A stretch of 64,000 nt of DNA, taken from positions 682,001 to 746,000 of the forward strand of contig NZ_CP085725.1 in NCBI RefSeq assembly GCF_036840915.1, read 5' to 3'. Under the pieces are notes generated by a model. The model saw only the letters and a list, made by a program, of their open reading frames with translations. It was not told the origin of the DNA and did not search any database. Source of the DNA: Flavobacterium hankyongi. GTDB taxonomy: Bacteria; Bacteroidota; Bacteroidia; Flavobacteriales; Flavobacteriaceae. The position numbers and the translations under genes are program-made. This document shows positions 38,232 through 47,943 of the stretch, piece after piece (within the stretch, counting starts at the first letter, position 1; every line of letters starts with the position of its first letter).

Positions 38232-39188
38232 TTATCTAAAAGAAGCTCTAGCAGCACCAACTGCAAAAACAGCATTCATTCTAGTTTTTTGACCAACTGA
38301 GAACATATACATTCCTCTATCATCAGTATAATCCATATAGTTCATATACATTTCAAGAGGAGTACCTGAACAAGTTGATCTATGACCTACCGCTGGAACA
38401 CCATAATTAGCTGCATTGTGAACCGGAGTATCAGATACTAAATCAGATCCACAAGTAGCGTCTCCCCAAATGTGACGTAAGTTTAACCAGTGACCAATTT
38501 CATGAGTTGCAGTTCTACCTAAGTTAAATGGATAAGTTGCTGTACCAGTATTACCAGTATATTTAGAATCAATTGCAACACCATCTGTAGCTGCAGCACC
38601 TCCAGGAAATTGGGCATATCCTAGAATTCCACCACCGATAGTACATACCCAGTAATTTAATTTAGTAGTAGGAGAAGTTGCATCGATACCACCTTGAGAT
38701 GATTTTTTCATCGCGTCATTAGTTCCCCAAGAAGTTTTTGTAGTTGATTTACGGATCACTTGATCTAATACAAATCTAATATTTGTATTACCACTACGAA
38801 CAGATGAATAAGGATTGTTAGCTGTATTGTAATCAGTATTAGTTGCAGAGAAGTCTCTGTTTAAAACGTCAATCTGTGACTGCAATTGAGCTAAAGAAAT
38901 GTTTTCAGCAGTAGTTCTGTATAATACATTGAACACTACAGGAATTTCCATAACCCCGTTTACTAATCTTCCAGTTTTTATAGCTTCGTTAGCAATTCTT
39001 TCAAATTTAGCCATTCTAGTAGCTAATTCTGGATTTGCTCTTAATTGTGCCTCTAATACTTCTTGTGAAGCACAACCTCTGTGTGCAGAAGCATCAACAG
39101 TATTTGTTTCATTAGAGATTGATTCATTGTCATTTTGACAAGAGAACATTAATAATGCTGCAGAAGCAGTCAATAATAATTTTTTCAT
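38232..39188 (-). CDS. M43 (pappalysin-like) zinc metalloprotease lipoprotein, copy 1
   Basis: A 318-aa exported protease. The N-terminus is a lipoprotein signal (LLMFSCQND, Cys near residue 17). A conserved pro-like segment HRGCASQEVLEAQLR follows, then the catalytic domain. The extended zinc motif is TATHEIGHWLNLRHIWGD (HExxHxxxxxH), with the metzincin Met-turn in YMNYMDYTDD. Family members cleave host or environmental proteins. No C-terminal secretion-sorting domain is present, so surface exposure would depend on the lipid anchor. The neighbour at 39488-40453 is a paralogue of almost the same layout. Confidence 0.92.
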   Translation of the reverse strand: MKKLLLTASAALLMFSCQNDNESISNETNTVDASAHRGCASQEVLEAQLRANPELATRMAKFERIANEAIKTGRLVNGVMEIPVVFNVLYRTTAENISLAQLQSQIDVLNRDFSATNTDYNTANNPYSSVRSGNTNIRFVLDQVIRKSTTKTSWGTNDAMKKSSQGGIDATSPTTKLNYWVCTIGGGILGYAQFPGGAAATDGVAIDSKYTGNTGTATYPFNLGRTATHEIGHWLNLRHIWGDATCGSDLVSDTPVHNAANYGVPAVGHRSTCSGTPLEMYMNYMDYTDDRGMYMFSVGQKTRMNAVFAVGAARASFR

Positions 39189-39236
39189 AGTTTTTTGGTT
39201 TGGTTAATAATTTTGGTTTTTTAATTAATTGCGACG

Positions 39237-39268
39237 CAATACTAAATATTTTAAGTTTATTTAACAAA
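39237..39268 (-). promoter_or_regulatory. predicted promoter of M43 copy 1
   Basis: Minus strand TTTG (39268-39265), 20 bases, TAGTATTG (39244-39237), one mismatch from consensus. About 48 bases of leader follow. The rest of the 299-bp spacer is AT-rich and shows only this and the upstream terminator. Confidence 0.5.
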
Positions 39269-39441
39269 AAAATAAAGTAATTATTGTTCTAAGGTTTATT
39301 TTTTTTAATTTATAAAAATTGTTGATAACTTAAGAAAACTAATAAATATAAGGCTTTAGATAGTGTGGATTGTTAATAACTTTTGTAGGATTTTTTGTTT
39401 TAAAATTATTGTTTTTAATATTCTAATCGATTGATAATGAA

Positions 39442-39466
39442 AAAACTCGCTCATTGAGCGAGTTTT
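39442..39466 (-). terminator. terminator of the second M43 gene
   Basis: AAAACTCGCTCA pairs with TGAGCGAGTTTT, 22 bases after the stop of copy 2. The core ACTCGCT/AGCGAGT is shared with the terminator of copy 1. Confidence 0.85.
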
Positions 39467-39487
39467 GATTTGTGTATGTTATATCGA

Positions 39488-40453
39488 TTATGGTTGAGCA
39501 AAAGAATTTCTAGCTCCTCCAGCAACAAAAATTGCATCAATTCTAGCTTTTTGACCTAATGAGAACATGTACATTCCTCTATCGTCAGTATAGTCCATGT
39601 AGTTCATTGTCATTTCGACAGGAGTGCCAGTACAAGTACTATAGTGAGGATAAGCTGGAACACCATAATTAGCTGCATTATGAACTGGTGTATCTGATAC
39701 TAAGTCAGATCCACAAGTTGCATCTCCCCAAATGTGACGTAAATTCATCCAGTGACCAACTTCGTGAGTAGCAGTTCTTCCTAAATTATAAGGATAACTA
39801 GAGCCTGAATCGCTAGTGACACCTGTATATTTAGAATCTATTACAACACCATCAGTTGAAGATGAACCTCCAGGGAATTGAGCATATCCTAAAATACCAC
39901 CACCAATTGTACAAATCCAAAGGTTTAATTTGGTTGTTGGAGAAGTTGGGTCAATACCACCTTGTTTAGATTTTTTCATAGCATCTCTTGTTCCCCAAGA
40001 TGATTTAGTTGTAGATTTTCTAATTACTTGGTCTAATACAAATGAAATTCCAACATTTGCTTTTACTCCTGAGAATAAAGCAGGTACTTGATTGTAATCT
40101 GAATTTTGAGCGTTGAAATCTTTGTTTAGCACATCAATTTGTGATTGAATTTGAGCTAAAGAAATGTTTTCAGCTGCTGTTCTATATAATACATTAACAA
40201 CAACTGGAATTTCAATTTTCCCATTAACTAATCTCCCTGTAGTTAAGGCTTTTTGAGTCTGAGCTTCAATGTCAGCCATTCTTTGAGCTAATCCTGGATC
40301 TTCTCTTAATTGTTGCTCTAAAACTTCTTGTGAAGCACATCCTCTGTGAGCGGAAGCAGTAGTTGTTGATTGGTCTTCAGTTACTGTATCATTGTCTTTT
40401 TGACAAGAAAACATTAATAATGCTACTGAAGCACTTAACAATAATTTTTTCAT
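39488..40453 (-). CDS. M43 zinc metalloprotease lipoprotein, copy 2
   Basis: A 321-aa paralogue of the 38232-39188 protein with the same blocks: lipobox LLMFSCQKD, HRGCASQEVLE, RKSTTKSSWGTRDAMKKS, zinc motif TATHEVGHWMNLRHIWGD and Met-turn YMDYTDDRGMYMFS. Differences cluster in the region between residues 20 and 75 and near the active-site cleft (GYAQFPGGSSSTDG against GGAAATDG). Both copies read on the minus strand with their own promoters and matching terminators, so they arose by tandem duplication and may be expressed separately. They probably degrade proteins outside the cell or at its surface. Confidence 0.92.
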   Translation of the reverse strand: MKKLLLSASVALLMFSCQKDNDTVTEDQSTTTASAHRGCASQEVLEQQLREDPGLAQRMADIEAQTQKALTTGRLVNGKIEIPVVVNVLYRTAAENISLAQIQSQIDVLNKDFNAQNSDYNQVPALFSGVKANVGISFVLDQVIRKSTTKSSWGTRDAMKKSKQGGIDPTSPTTKLNLWICTIGGGILGYAQFPGGSSSTDGVVIDSKYTGVTSDSGSSYPYNLGRTATHEVGHWMNLRHIWGDATCGSDLVSDTPVHNAANYGVPAYPHYSTCTGTPVEMTMNYMDYTDDRGMYMFSLGQKARIDAIFVAGGARNSFAQP

Positions 40454-40506
40454 AATTAGTTTGGTTTAATTAATAAATTATTAATTTTTTTTGTTAAATG
40501 GTATAA

Positions 40507-40538
40507 CAATTCTATAATTTATTTCTTAACAAACCAAA
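40507..40538 (-). promoter_or_regulatory. predicted promoter of M43 copy 2; rest of spacer empty
   Basis: Minus strand TTTG (40538-40535), 20 bases, TAGAATTG (40514-40507), the same arrangement as for copy 1. I see nothing else in the 327-bp spacer 40454-40780, which is AT-rich and has no convincing terminator for M43. Confidence 0.5.
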
Positions 40539-40780
40539 TTTTGCACTTTTAAATGTTTGTTTTTTTTTATTGTGTAAAAAATGTTAAATTTTATAATTTT
40601 TTTTAAGTACTAATAAATCATAGTTTATATTTTTTTGTTTATCGATTATGGTACCTGTTCTGAGCTGAGGAAAGAGAATGTGAAAATAGAAAAGTAGATA
40701 TTTATGTATAATCTAAGTTAATTAGAATATTTAGTTTGTTCTAGATTTTATCGTCTATTATTAGATGGATTTTTAGAGTT

Positions 40781-41431
40781 TTAATTTTCAAAGACATAAT
40801 TAATTATGTTGGCTCCCATTTTTAAGGCTTTTTCTCTAACTTCTTTTGGGTCGTTATGCACTTCGAAATCTTCCCATCCATCACCTAAATCACATTCGAA
40901 AGTGTAAAGTAGTACTAGTTTATTATTAATAAACACTCCAAAAGCTTGAGGTCTTTTTGCTTCGTGTTCATGGATTTTTGGTAATCCGCTTGGAAAAGAA
41001 AATGGTTTTTGAAATATGGTATGAGTTGATGGTAACTCGACTAAATCGTTATTTGGAAAAAGTTTTTTTATTTCGTTTCTTATGTATTTATCCATTCCAT
41101 AATTATCATCGATATGTAAGAAACCGCCACTTGTTAAATAATTTCTAAGGTTTTCGATTTCTTGATTATTGAAAATTACGTTTCCATGTCCTGTCATATG
41201 TATAAAAGGATATGAAAATATATCAGGACTTCCTGGTGATACTGTACTTGGTTTAGTTTTTATTCTAGTATTGATGTTTGAATTGCAAAACTTTATTAAG
41301 TTGGGTAATGATGTTGGATTGGCATACCAATCACCGCCACCATTATATTTTAATAGTGCAATTTCCTGAGAAAACCCTAGGTTACAATAAAATAAAATTG
41401 TGAGTAAAACTATTTTTTTCATTTTATTCAT
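40781..41431 (-). CDS. DUF4159 family exported protein
   Basis: A 216-aa protein from the ATG at 41431 (MNKMKKIVLL); an ATG at 41422 (MKKIVLL) is equally possible. The signal peptide ends GFS-Q. The mature part fits DUF4159, a flavodoxin/GATase-like fold found in Bacteroidetes and Myxococcota. Visible motifs are YNGGGDWYANPTSLPNL, PFIHMTGHGN, LRNYLTSGGFLHIDDNYG and VLLYTFECDLGDGWED. No catalytic triad is apparent. The start overlaps or abuts the rsmE stop, so the three genes tsaD-rsmE-DUF4159 probably form one operon. Confidence 0.82.
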   Translation of the reverse strand: MNKMKKIVLLTILFYCNLGFSQEIALLKYNGGGDWYANPTSLPNLIKFCNSNINTRIKTKPSTVSPGSPDIFSYPFIHMTGHGNVIFNNQEIENLRNYLTSGGFLHIDDNYGMDKYIRNEIKKLFPNNDLVELPSTHTIFQKPFSFPSGLPKIHEHEAKRPQAFGVFINNKLVLLYTFECDLGDGWEDFEVHNDPKEVREKALKMGANIINYVFEN

Positions 41432-42128
41432 TACTAAAAACAATGCTATGACAAGCTACTAATGCTGCAGTTTCGGTTCTTAAACGGGTGTTTCCTAATG
41501 ACACTGGAATATAATCATTTTTAAGAGCCAATTCAATTTCTTTTGTTGAAAAATCACCTTCGGGACCTATTAAGATTGTGTGTTTGGTTTTAGGTTTTGT
41601 AATTTCTTTAAGAAGTTTTTTGTTTGTTTCTTCACAGTGAGCAATACACAAAACACCATCATTTTTTTTATTGATAAAATCCTTAAAAGAAATGGGCTCG
41701 TTTAGTTTTGGTAAGTAAAACTGATTAGATTGTTTCATTGCAGATTGAATGATTTTATCGAAGCGTTCAGTTTTAATTGATTTTCTTTCTGAATGATCAC
41801 ATATTACAGGAGTGATTTCATGAATACCAATCTCGGTTGCTTTTTCTAGAAACCATTCAAAGCGTTCATTCATTTTTGTTGGTGCAACTGCAATATGGGT
41901 GTAAAATTCTGTATGCTTTTGTGTTTCGGTTTTAGTAATTTTTACAGTGCATTTTTTTTCAGATGCTAAAACAATTTCTGAATGAAATAAGAATCCTAAT
42001 CCATTGGTAACAAATAAAATATCGCCTTCTTTCTTACGTAATACTTTAGAAATATGTTTGCTTTCTTCTTTGTCAAAAGAAAACTCTGAACTATTTGTAT
42101 TTATATCAGGATTATAAAATAACTGCAT
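41424..42128 (-). CDS. rsmE: 16S rRNA (uracil(1498)-N(3))-methyltransferase
   Basis: SPOUT-class enzyme that methylates U1498 of 16S rRNA. The 234-aa length is normal (E. coli 243). The PUA-like N-terminus (KEESKHISKVLRKKEGD) and the knotted C-terminal SAM site are recognisable: EKATEIGIHEITPV, then LIGPEGDFS and SLGNTRLRTETAAL. It starts one base after the tsaD stop and is part of the tsaD-rsmE-DUF4159 unit. Confidence 0.95.
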   Translation of the reverse strand: MQLFYNPDINTNSSEFSFDKEESKHISKVLRKKEGDILFVTNGLGFLFHSEIVLASEKKCTVKITKTETQKHTEFYTHIAVAPTKMNERFEWFLEKATEIGIHEITPVICDHSERKSIKTERFDKIIQSAMKQSNQFYLPKLNEPISFKDFINKKNDGVLCIAHCEETNKKLLKEITKPKTKHTILIGPEGDFSTKEIELALKNDYIPVSLGNTRLRTETAALVACHSIVFSNE

Positions 42129-42129
42129 A

Positions 42130-43152
42130 TTAAAATTCTATTCTAGCTTTAGATACTACTGATGAATCTTCAAATTTATTTTCTAAATATTTATGATAAC
42201 CAACAATACCAATCATGGCAGCATTATCTGTTGTGTATTCAAATTTTGGAACAAAAGTTTTCCATCCGTATTTACTTTCAGCTTCTTTTAATGTTATTCT
42301 AATTCCGGAATTAGCAGATACTCCACCGCCAATTGCAATTTGATTAATTCCAGTTTCTTCAACAGCCATTTTAATTTTATCCATCAAAATTTGAATGATG
42401 ATGTTTTGTATTGAGGCACAAATATCAGCTTTATTTTCTTCAATAAAATTAGGATTTTCCTTTACATTTTTTTGAATAAAATATAATATTTGAGTTTTTA
42501 AACCACTAAAGCTAAAGTTAAGTCCGTCAACTTTAGGTTTTGTAAATTGATATACTTTTGGATTTCCTTCTTTAGCATATTTATCTATTAATGGTCCACC
42601 AGGATAGGGAAGTCCTAATATTTTTGCGGTTTTATCAAAGGCTTCTCCAACTGCATCATCAGTTGTTTCGCCTATAATTTCCATATCAAAAAAACTATTC
42701 ACTTTAATAATTTGAGTATGTCCACCTGAAATAGTCATGGCTAAAAAAGGAAATTCGGGTTTATCATAACCTTCTTCATCTATAAAATGTGCTAAAACAT
42801 GAGCATGCATATGATGAACTGCCATTAAAGGAACTTGTAATGACATAGCTAATGATTTAGCAAAAGAACTACCTACCAAAAGCGATCCCATTAATCCAGG
42901 GCCTTGTGTAAAAGCAATCCCTGAAAGGTCATTTTTATCTATTCCGGCTTTTTTTAATGCAACATCTACAACAGGTACAATATTTTGTTGGTGAGCTCTG
43001 GAAGCTAATTCAGGAACTACACCTCCATATTCTTCATGGATTTCTTGTCTAGCCACAACATTCGACAATACTTTACTATCTTTAAGAACTGCAGCAGCAG
43101 TATCATCACATGAACTTTCTATTGCTAATATATAAATAGGAGATTTAGACAT
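42130..43152 (-). CDS. tsaD: tRNA N6-adenosine threonylcarbamoyltransferase
   Basis: Essential enzyme that, with TsaB and TsaE, puts threonylcarbamoyl on A37 of tRNAs reading ANN codons. I take the ATG at 43152 (MSKSPIYILAIESSCDDT), giving 340 aa; a GTG 12 bases upstream is the other option. The ASKHA signature IESSCDDTAAAV, the metal-binding HHMHAH segment and GGVSANSGIR are all present. It is divergent from tamB. tsaB and tsaE are not in this window. Confidence 0.96.
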   Translation of the reverse strand: MSKSPIYILAIESSCDDTAAAVLKDSKVLSNVVARQEIHEEYGGVVPELASRAHQQNIVPVVDVALKKAGIDKNDLSGIAFTQGPGLMGSLLVGSSFAKSLAMSLQVPLMAVHHMHAHVLAHFIDEEGYDKPEFPFLAMTISGGHTQIIKVNSFFDMEIIGETTDDAVGEAFDKTAKILGLPYPGGPLIDKYAKEGNPKVYQFTKPKVDGLNFSFSGLKTQILYFIQKNVKENPNFIEENKADICASIQNIIIQILMDKIKMAVEETGINQIAIGGGVSANSGIRITLKEAESKYGWKTFVPKFEYTTDNAAMIGIVGYHKYLENKFEDSSVVSKARIEF

Positions 43153-43180
43153 AATAAAGGGCACAGAATTTGTGTTATAT

Positions 43181-43212
43181 TTTGAAAAACCAATTTAAAA
43201 TAATTAATTTTA
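43181..43212 (+). promoter_or_regulatory. predicted tamB promoter
   Basis: TTTG (43181-43184), 20 bases, TAATTTTA (43205-43212), one mismatch from TAnnTTTG. A transcript would have a leader of about 70 bases. Confidence 0.45.
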
Positions 43213-43287
43213 CATCGAAGCCCAAAATTAAAGATTTTTATTGGAATTGCATCTTATTGAATCGCTTCACTTTTCGAAAATAAATCC

Positions 43288-46200
43288 TTGGAAGAAACTA
43301 AAAAAAATACAGGCCTAAAAAAACTTAGAAAAATTGTTTTGTTTTTCCTGCTAGGGTTAGTTTTACTTATACTTACCTTAGGTATTCTTCTATCTCTTCC
43401 AGTAGTTCAAACAAAGCTTGCTCAATACGCGACAGAAAGACTTAATGAGGATTTTGGTACAGATATTACAGTAGAAAATGCCAACGTATCTATTTTTGGT
43501 GGAGTCAAATTAAAAAATGTTTTAGTTAAGGATTATAAGAAAGATACGCTTTTTCATATTCAAATTTTAAAAACAAATATTCTTGATTTTAAGAAATTAG
43601 TTGATGGAGATTTGCATTTTGGAGAAGTTCGACTCCATGGAATAGATTTTCATCTTAAAAATTATAAAGGCGAAAGAGATACTAATCTTGACAAATTCAT
43701 TGCTCTTTTTGATGAAGATAAACCAACTAAGAAAAGTAAAAAGAAATTTTTGTTAAAGGCAAAAGATATTCATCTTTTAAATGGTCATTTTTTATATATA
43801 GATGAAAATTTAAAAACACCTAAGGTTATTGACTTTACAAAGCTTAATGCTCATACTTCAAACTTTATGGTGTATGGGCCAGATGTGACTACAAAAATCA
43901 ATGAAATGAGCTTCTTAGATCATAGAGGTTTAATAGTTGATAATTTAAATTCTGATTTTACATATACTAAGAAAAACATACATCTTAAAAATTTAGATTT
44001 AAAAACTAATGAATCTAATTTGGTAGGAGACTTAGAATTACGTTATAAGAGAGAAGATTTCTCAGATTTCAATAATAAAGTTGTATTTGATGTAAAAATC
44101 GATAAAGCTTCAGTATCGACAAATGAATTAAATCTTTTTTATGGAGAATTTGGTAAAAATCAACAATTTAATTTAAGAGGTAAAATTTTAGGAACCTTAA
44201 ATGATTTTACTGCTAAAAATCTAAATTTAAGAGATAAAAACAATTCAATTATTGTTGGGAATTTTACTTTTAAAAATTTGTTTTCAAAGGAAAAAGATGC
44301 TTTCTACATGAAAGGTAATTTTTCTAAAATATCATCTACTTACGATAATCTTGATGCTCTTTTACCAAGAGTTCTTGGAGATAATTTACCATCAACCTTT
44401 AAGAAGTTTGGAACTTTCACTCTTTCGGGAACTACAGAAGTTACTCTTAAAACAGTAAAAGCTAATATTATATTGAAAACAGCATTAGGAAATGCTCAGT
44501 CAAATTTGAGTATGACAAATATCAATAATATTGATAATGCAACATATGTAGGAAATATAAAGTTTGATAATTTTGATTTAGGAAAGTTTTTATCTCGAGA
44601 GGATATTGGTGTTGTAAATTTAGATGTCGATGTAGACGGAAAAGGATTCACAGAAAAATACTTAGACACCAAATTAAAAGGAAAAGTTCAAAGCGTTTAT
44701 TACAATAAATACAATTATAAAAACATTGTTGTAGACGGTACAATGGTCAAATCTGTTTTTAAAGGAAACATTACAGCAAATGATCCTAATTTAGTAATGG
44801 AATTTGATGGTAATCTCGATTTAAGTAAAAGAGAAAACAAATATGATTTTCATGCAAAAGTGGAATATGCAAACCTTGAAAAACTAAAAATTTATACAGC
44901 CGATTCAGTTTCTGTTTTTAGAGGTGATGTATTAATGAATTTGCATGGTAATTCTATAGATAATTTGCATGGCGATGTTTACATAAATAAAACATCTTAC
45001 GAAAACAATAAGGATACTTATTTCTTTGATGATTTCATGATTAAATCATCTTTTGATGAAAATCGTGTGAGAACAATTACAGTTAATTCACCAGATATTA
45101 TTGATGGAAAAATAGAAGGTAAATTCCAGTTTAGCCAATTAATGAAGTTAATCGAAAATTCATTAGGAAGTCTTTACGCAAACTATTCTCCTAATAAAGT
45201 TAAAAAAGGACAGTATATTAAATTTGATTTTAATGTTTACAGTAAATTAATTGAAATTTTTTATCCAGAGGTTTCGCTTGGAGAAAATACTTTCGCAAAA
45301 GGATATATTAATTCTGATAATGGCGAATTTAAGTTTAATTTTAAATCTCCTAGTATTACTGCTTACAACAATCAATTTGACAATGTAAATATTGATATAG
45401 ACAATAAAAACCCTCTTTATAATGCTTATATTGAGATGGATAGTATAAAAACAAAGCATTATAAAGTTTCAGACTTAAGCTTGATTAATGTTACTGCAAA
45501 TGATACTTTGTTTTTTAGAACTGAATTTAAAGGCGGAAATAAAGCAGAAGATTATTATAATTTAAACTTATACCACACAATAAATGAAGATAAGAGGAGT
45601 GTTGTTGGTATAAAAAAATCGGAAGTTAATTTCAAAGATGTTCTGTGGTTTCTAAATGAAGATGAATCTAAAGACAATAAAATTGTTTTTAATAAAAAAT
45701 TAACTGAGTTTGACATTGAAAAAATTTCGATGTCTCATGAAAATCAAATGGTTAATTTGATGGGAGTAATAAAAGATTCAACTTATAAAGATCTTAAACT
45801 TACTTTCAATAATGTACATCTAGATAAAATTACACCTTCTATTGATAGCTTAAAACTTAAAGGAAATGTAAACGGGATGATTGATTATAAACAAAGAAAA
45901 TCAATCTATGAACCTACAGCTTTAGTGACAATCGATAGTTTAGGAATTAATAATTATCATTTAGGAAAGCTAGATTTAAGTGTAAAAGGTGATAACACTT
46001 TCAAGAATTTTGAAGTTAATTCGGTTCTTAGAAATGAAGGGTTAGAATCATTTACCGCTCAAGGTTTTGTATATGCTGAAGATAAAAAAACAACTCTTGA
46101 TTTAGACTTAAGACTTGATGAATTTAATATGGGGGCATTTAGCCCTTTGGGAGGAAATATTATAACCAATATTAGAGGGCTGGCTTCAGGTGCCGCAAAA

Positions 46201-47817
46201 TTTGAAGGTGATTTTGAAAATCCTGATATAACCGGAAGGCTTTATCTTAACAAAGCAGGCTTAAAAATACCGTATTTAAATGCTGATTATGATTTCGAAA
46301 ACAATGCCATTGTCGATATAACAGAAAATCAGTTTACCTTCAGAAATATTGATCTCATTGATACTAAGTTTAAAACTCAAGGAGTATTGAGTGGTTCTAT
46401 ACGACACACTAAGTTTGCAGATTGGTATTTAGACTTGAATGTTGATTCGAAAAGGTTATTGGCACTAAATACAAAAGATTCTGACGATGCATTGTATTAT
46501 GGGACAGCTTTTATTAATGGAGATGCATCGATTCGTGGGCCTTTAAATGGATTAGTAATTAATGTAAATGCAAAATCTGAAAAAGGAACATCAATCAAAA
46601 TTCCTATTAGCGATTCTGAAACTTCTTCGGAACGAGATTATATAAAATTTACTTCTGCTAAAGAAAAACTAGCTGAAGCAATAGGTAAAGGTCCCAAAAC
46701 AAAAAAATATGATGGTGTTGAGCTAAATTTTGAGTTAGATATTACACCAGATGCTGAGATTGAGGTGATAATTAACAAAAGTACCGGTCACGGCTTAAAA
46801 GGTCGTGGTTTCGGATCGCTTTTAATGGAAATTAATACTTTAGGTAAATTCAATATGTGGGGAGATTTCCAGGCATATGAAGGAACTTATAACTTTAAAT
46901 ATGGAGGAATTATTGACAAGAAATTTGAATTGAAAAAAGGAGGTTCTATTTCATGGGATGGGGATCCATTAAATGCAACACTTAACATGGAGGCTGTATA
47001 TAAAACTGAAGCTAATCCTGCAGTGTTGCTGGAAAATCCTTCATTCAATAAAAAAATTCCAACGGAGGTTGTAATTAAGTTAACAGATAAGTTAACTAAT
47101 CCTGTTCCTGATATTTCAATTAATTTCCCAACAGTTAGTTCAGTTTTAAGATCTGAGTTGGACTATAAATTAAGTGATAATGATACTAGACAAACTCAAG
47201 CTATATATTTACTTTCATCAGGTAGCTTTTTAAGTGATAAAGGAGTTGCAGAAAACGCCATTACTGGAAATCTATTAGAGAGAGCAAATAGTTTGTTTGA
47301 TGATATTTTTGCAGATGAAGATTCAAAATTAAAAATCAGACCAAATTACGTACAAGGAAGTAAAACCAATCAAGGTCTTGAAACAGATGGACGTATTGGT
47401 GTTACAGTTTCTACACAAATAAGTGATAAAATTACTATCAATGGTAAATTAGGAGTTCCAGTGGGTGGTATCACTGAAACTGCTGTTGTTGGTGATGTTG
47501 AGATTCAATTACGTTTAAACGAAGATGGATCTTTAAAAGCAAGGGTTTTTAATCGTGAAAATGATATTAATTATATAGGTGAGGGTATTGGTTATACTCA
47601 AGGTGTCGGTATTTCTTATGAAGTAGATTTTAATACTTTCAAAGAATTAGTTTCTAAAATATTAAATTCTAAAAAGAATAAGCAACAGGATCAAAGTCCA
47701 CAAGATGTTCCTGATTCAGATTTGTCACCAGATTTTATTCAATTTACTGAACAACGTCAGAAAAAATCTACCGAAAAACCAAAAAATCAAGATGATACGC
47801 CTCCAGATCCCAACTAA
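43288..47817 (+). CDS. tamB: translocation/assembly module TamB-like protein
   Basis: A 1509-aa AsmA/TamB-type protein thought to bridge inner and outer membranes and carry lipids or help outer-membrane protein insertion. An N-terminal membrane anchor (about 18-40) is followed by a very long beta-rich region of repeating amphipathic strands. The C-terminal DUF490/TamB domain (about 1130-1460) includes GSLLMEINTLGKFNMWGDF, AIYLLSSGSFLS and a strand-rich end. The tail is Gln/Pro/Lys-rich and probably disordered. No upstream ATG is in frame after the TGA at 43258-43260; the best start is the TTG at 43288, which precedes a normal N-terminus. Divergent from tsaD. Confidence 0.9.
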   Translation: MEETKKNTGLKKLRKIVLFFLLGLVLLILTLGILLSLPVVQTKLAQYATERLNEDFGTDITVENANVSIFGGVKLKNVLVKDYKKDTLFHIQILKTNILDFKKLVDGDLHFGEVRLHGIDFHLKNYKGERDTNLDKFIALFDEDKPTKKSKKKFLLKAKDIHLLNGHFLYIDENLKTPKVIDFTKLNAHTSNFMVYGPDVTTKINEMSFLDHRGLIVDNLNSDFTYTKKNIHLKNLDLKTNESNLVGDLELRYKREDFSDFNNKVVFDVKIDKASVSTNELNLFYGEFGKNQQFNLRGKILGTLNDFTAKNLNLRDKNNSIIVGNFTFKNLFSKEKDAFYMKGNFSKISSTYDNLDALLPRVLGDNLPSTFKKFGTFTLSGTTEVTLKTVKANIILKTALGNAQSNLSMTNINNIDNATYVGNIKFDNFDLGKFLSREDIGVVNLDVDVDGKGFTEKYLDTKLKGKVQSVYYNKYNYKNIVVDGTMVKSVFKGNITANDPNLVMEFDGNLDLSKRENKYDFHAKVEYANLEKLKIYTADSVSVFRGDVLMNLHGNSIDNLHGDVYINKTSYENNKDTYFFDDFMIKSSFDENRVRTITVNSPDIIDGKIEGKFQFSQLMKLIENSLGSLYANYSPNKVKKGQYIKFDFNVYSKLIEIFYPEVSLGENTFAKGYINSDNGEFKFNFKSPSITAYNNQFDNVNIDIDNKNPLYNAYIEMDSIKTKHYKVSDLSLINVTANDTLFFRTEFKGGNKAEDYYNLNLYHTINEDKRSVVGIKKSEVNFKDVLWFLNEDESKDNKIVFNKKLTEFDIEKISMSHENQMVNLMGVIKDSTYKDLKLTFNNVHLDKITPSIDSLKLKGNVNGMIDYKQRKSIYEPTALVTIDSLGINNYHLGKLDLSVKGDNTFKNFEVNSVLRNEGLESFTAQGFVYAEDKKTTLDLDLRLDEFNMGAFSPLGGNIITNIRGLASGAAKFEGDFENPDITGRLYLNKAGLKIPYLNADYDFENNAIVDITENQFTFRNIDLIDTKFKTQGVLSGSIRHTKFADWYLDLNVDSKRLLALNTKDSDDALYYGTAFINGDASIRGPLNGLVINVNAKSEKGTSIKIPISDSETSSERDYIKFTSAKEKLAEAIGKGPKTKKYDGVELNFELDITPDAEIEVIINKSTGHGLKGRGFGSLLMEINTLGKFNMWGDFQAYEGTYNFKYGGIIDKKFELKKGGSISWDGDPLNATLNMEAVYKTEANPAVLLENPSFNKKIPTEVVIKLTDKLTNPVPDISINFPTVSSVLRSELDYKLSDNDTRQTQAIYLLSSGSFLSDKGVAENAITGNLLERANSLFDDIFADEDSKLKIRPNYVQGSKTNQGLETDGRIGVTVSTQISDKITINGKLGVPVGGITETAVVGDVEIQLRLNEDGSLKARVFNRENDINYIGEGIGYTQGVGISYEVDFNTFKELVSKILNSKKNKQQDQSPQDVPDSDLSPDFIQFTEQRQKKSTEKPKNQDDTPPDPN

Positions 47818-47847
47818 TTTTTGCTGATTTTTAAAAACTTATTAACG

Positions 47848-47940
47848 AAAACGTTTGAATATTTTAGTTATCTCGGTTTTTTAACATTACACTGAATTAT
47901 TACTAATTTTCTTTACTAACTTTACAATATCAAACGTTTT
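47848..47940. promoter_or_regulatory. paired AAACGTTT operator-like sites at the pfkA promoter
   Basis: AAAACGTTTGA (47848-47858) and its exact reverse complement TCAAACGTTTT (47930-47940) stand 82 bases apart. The second ends 3 bases before the pfkA ATG. Each contains the palindrome AAACGTTT. A possible -7 box TAACTTTA (47917-47924) lies between them. The arrangement fits binding by a dimeric regulator, perhaps with looping. Confidence 0.4.
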
Positions 47941-47943
47941 GAA

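Noticed and set aside
38153..38275. 41-codon N-terminal extension of the AI-2E family gene
   Set aside because: It runs back across the terminator hairpin and into the M43 coding region; the ATG at 38152 gives a normal N-terminus.
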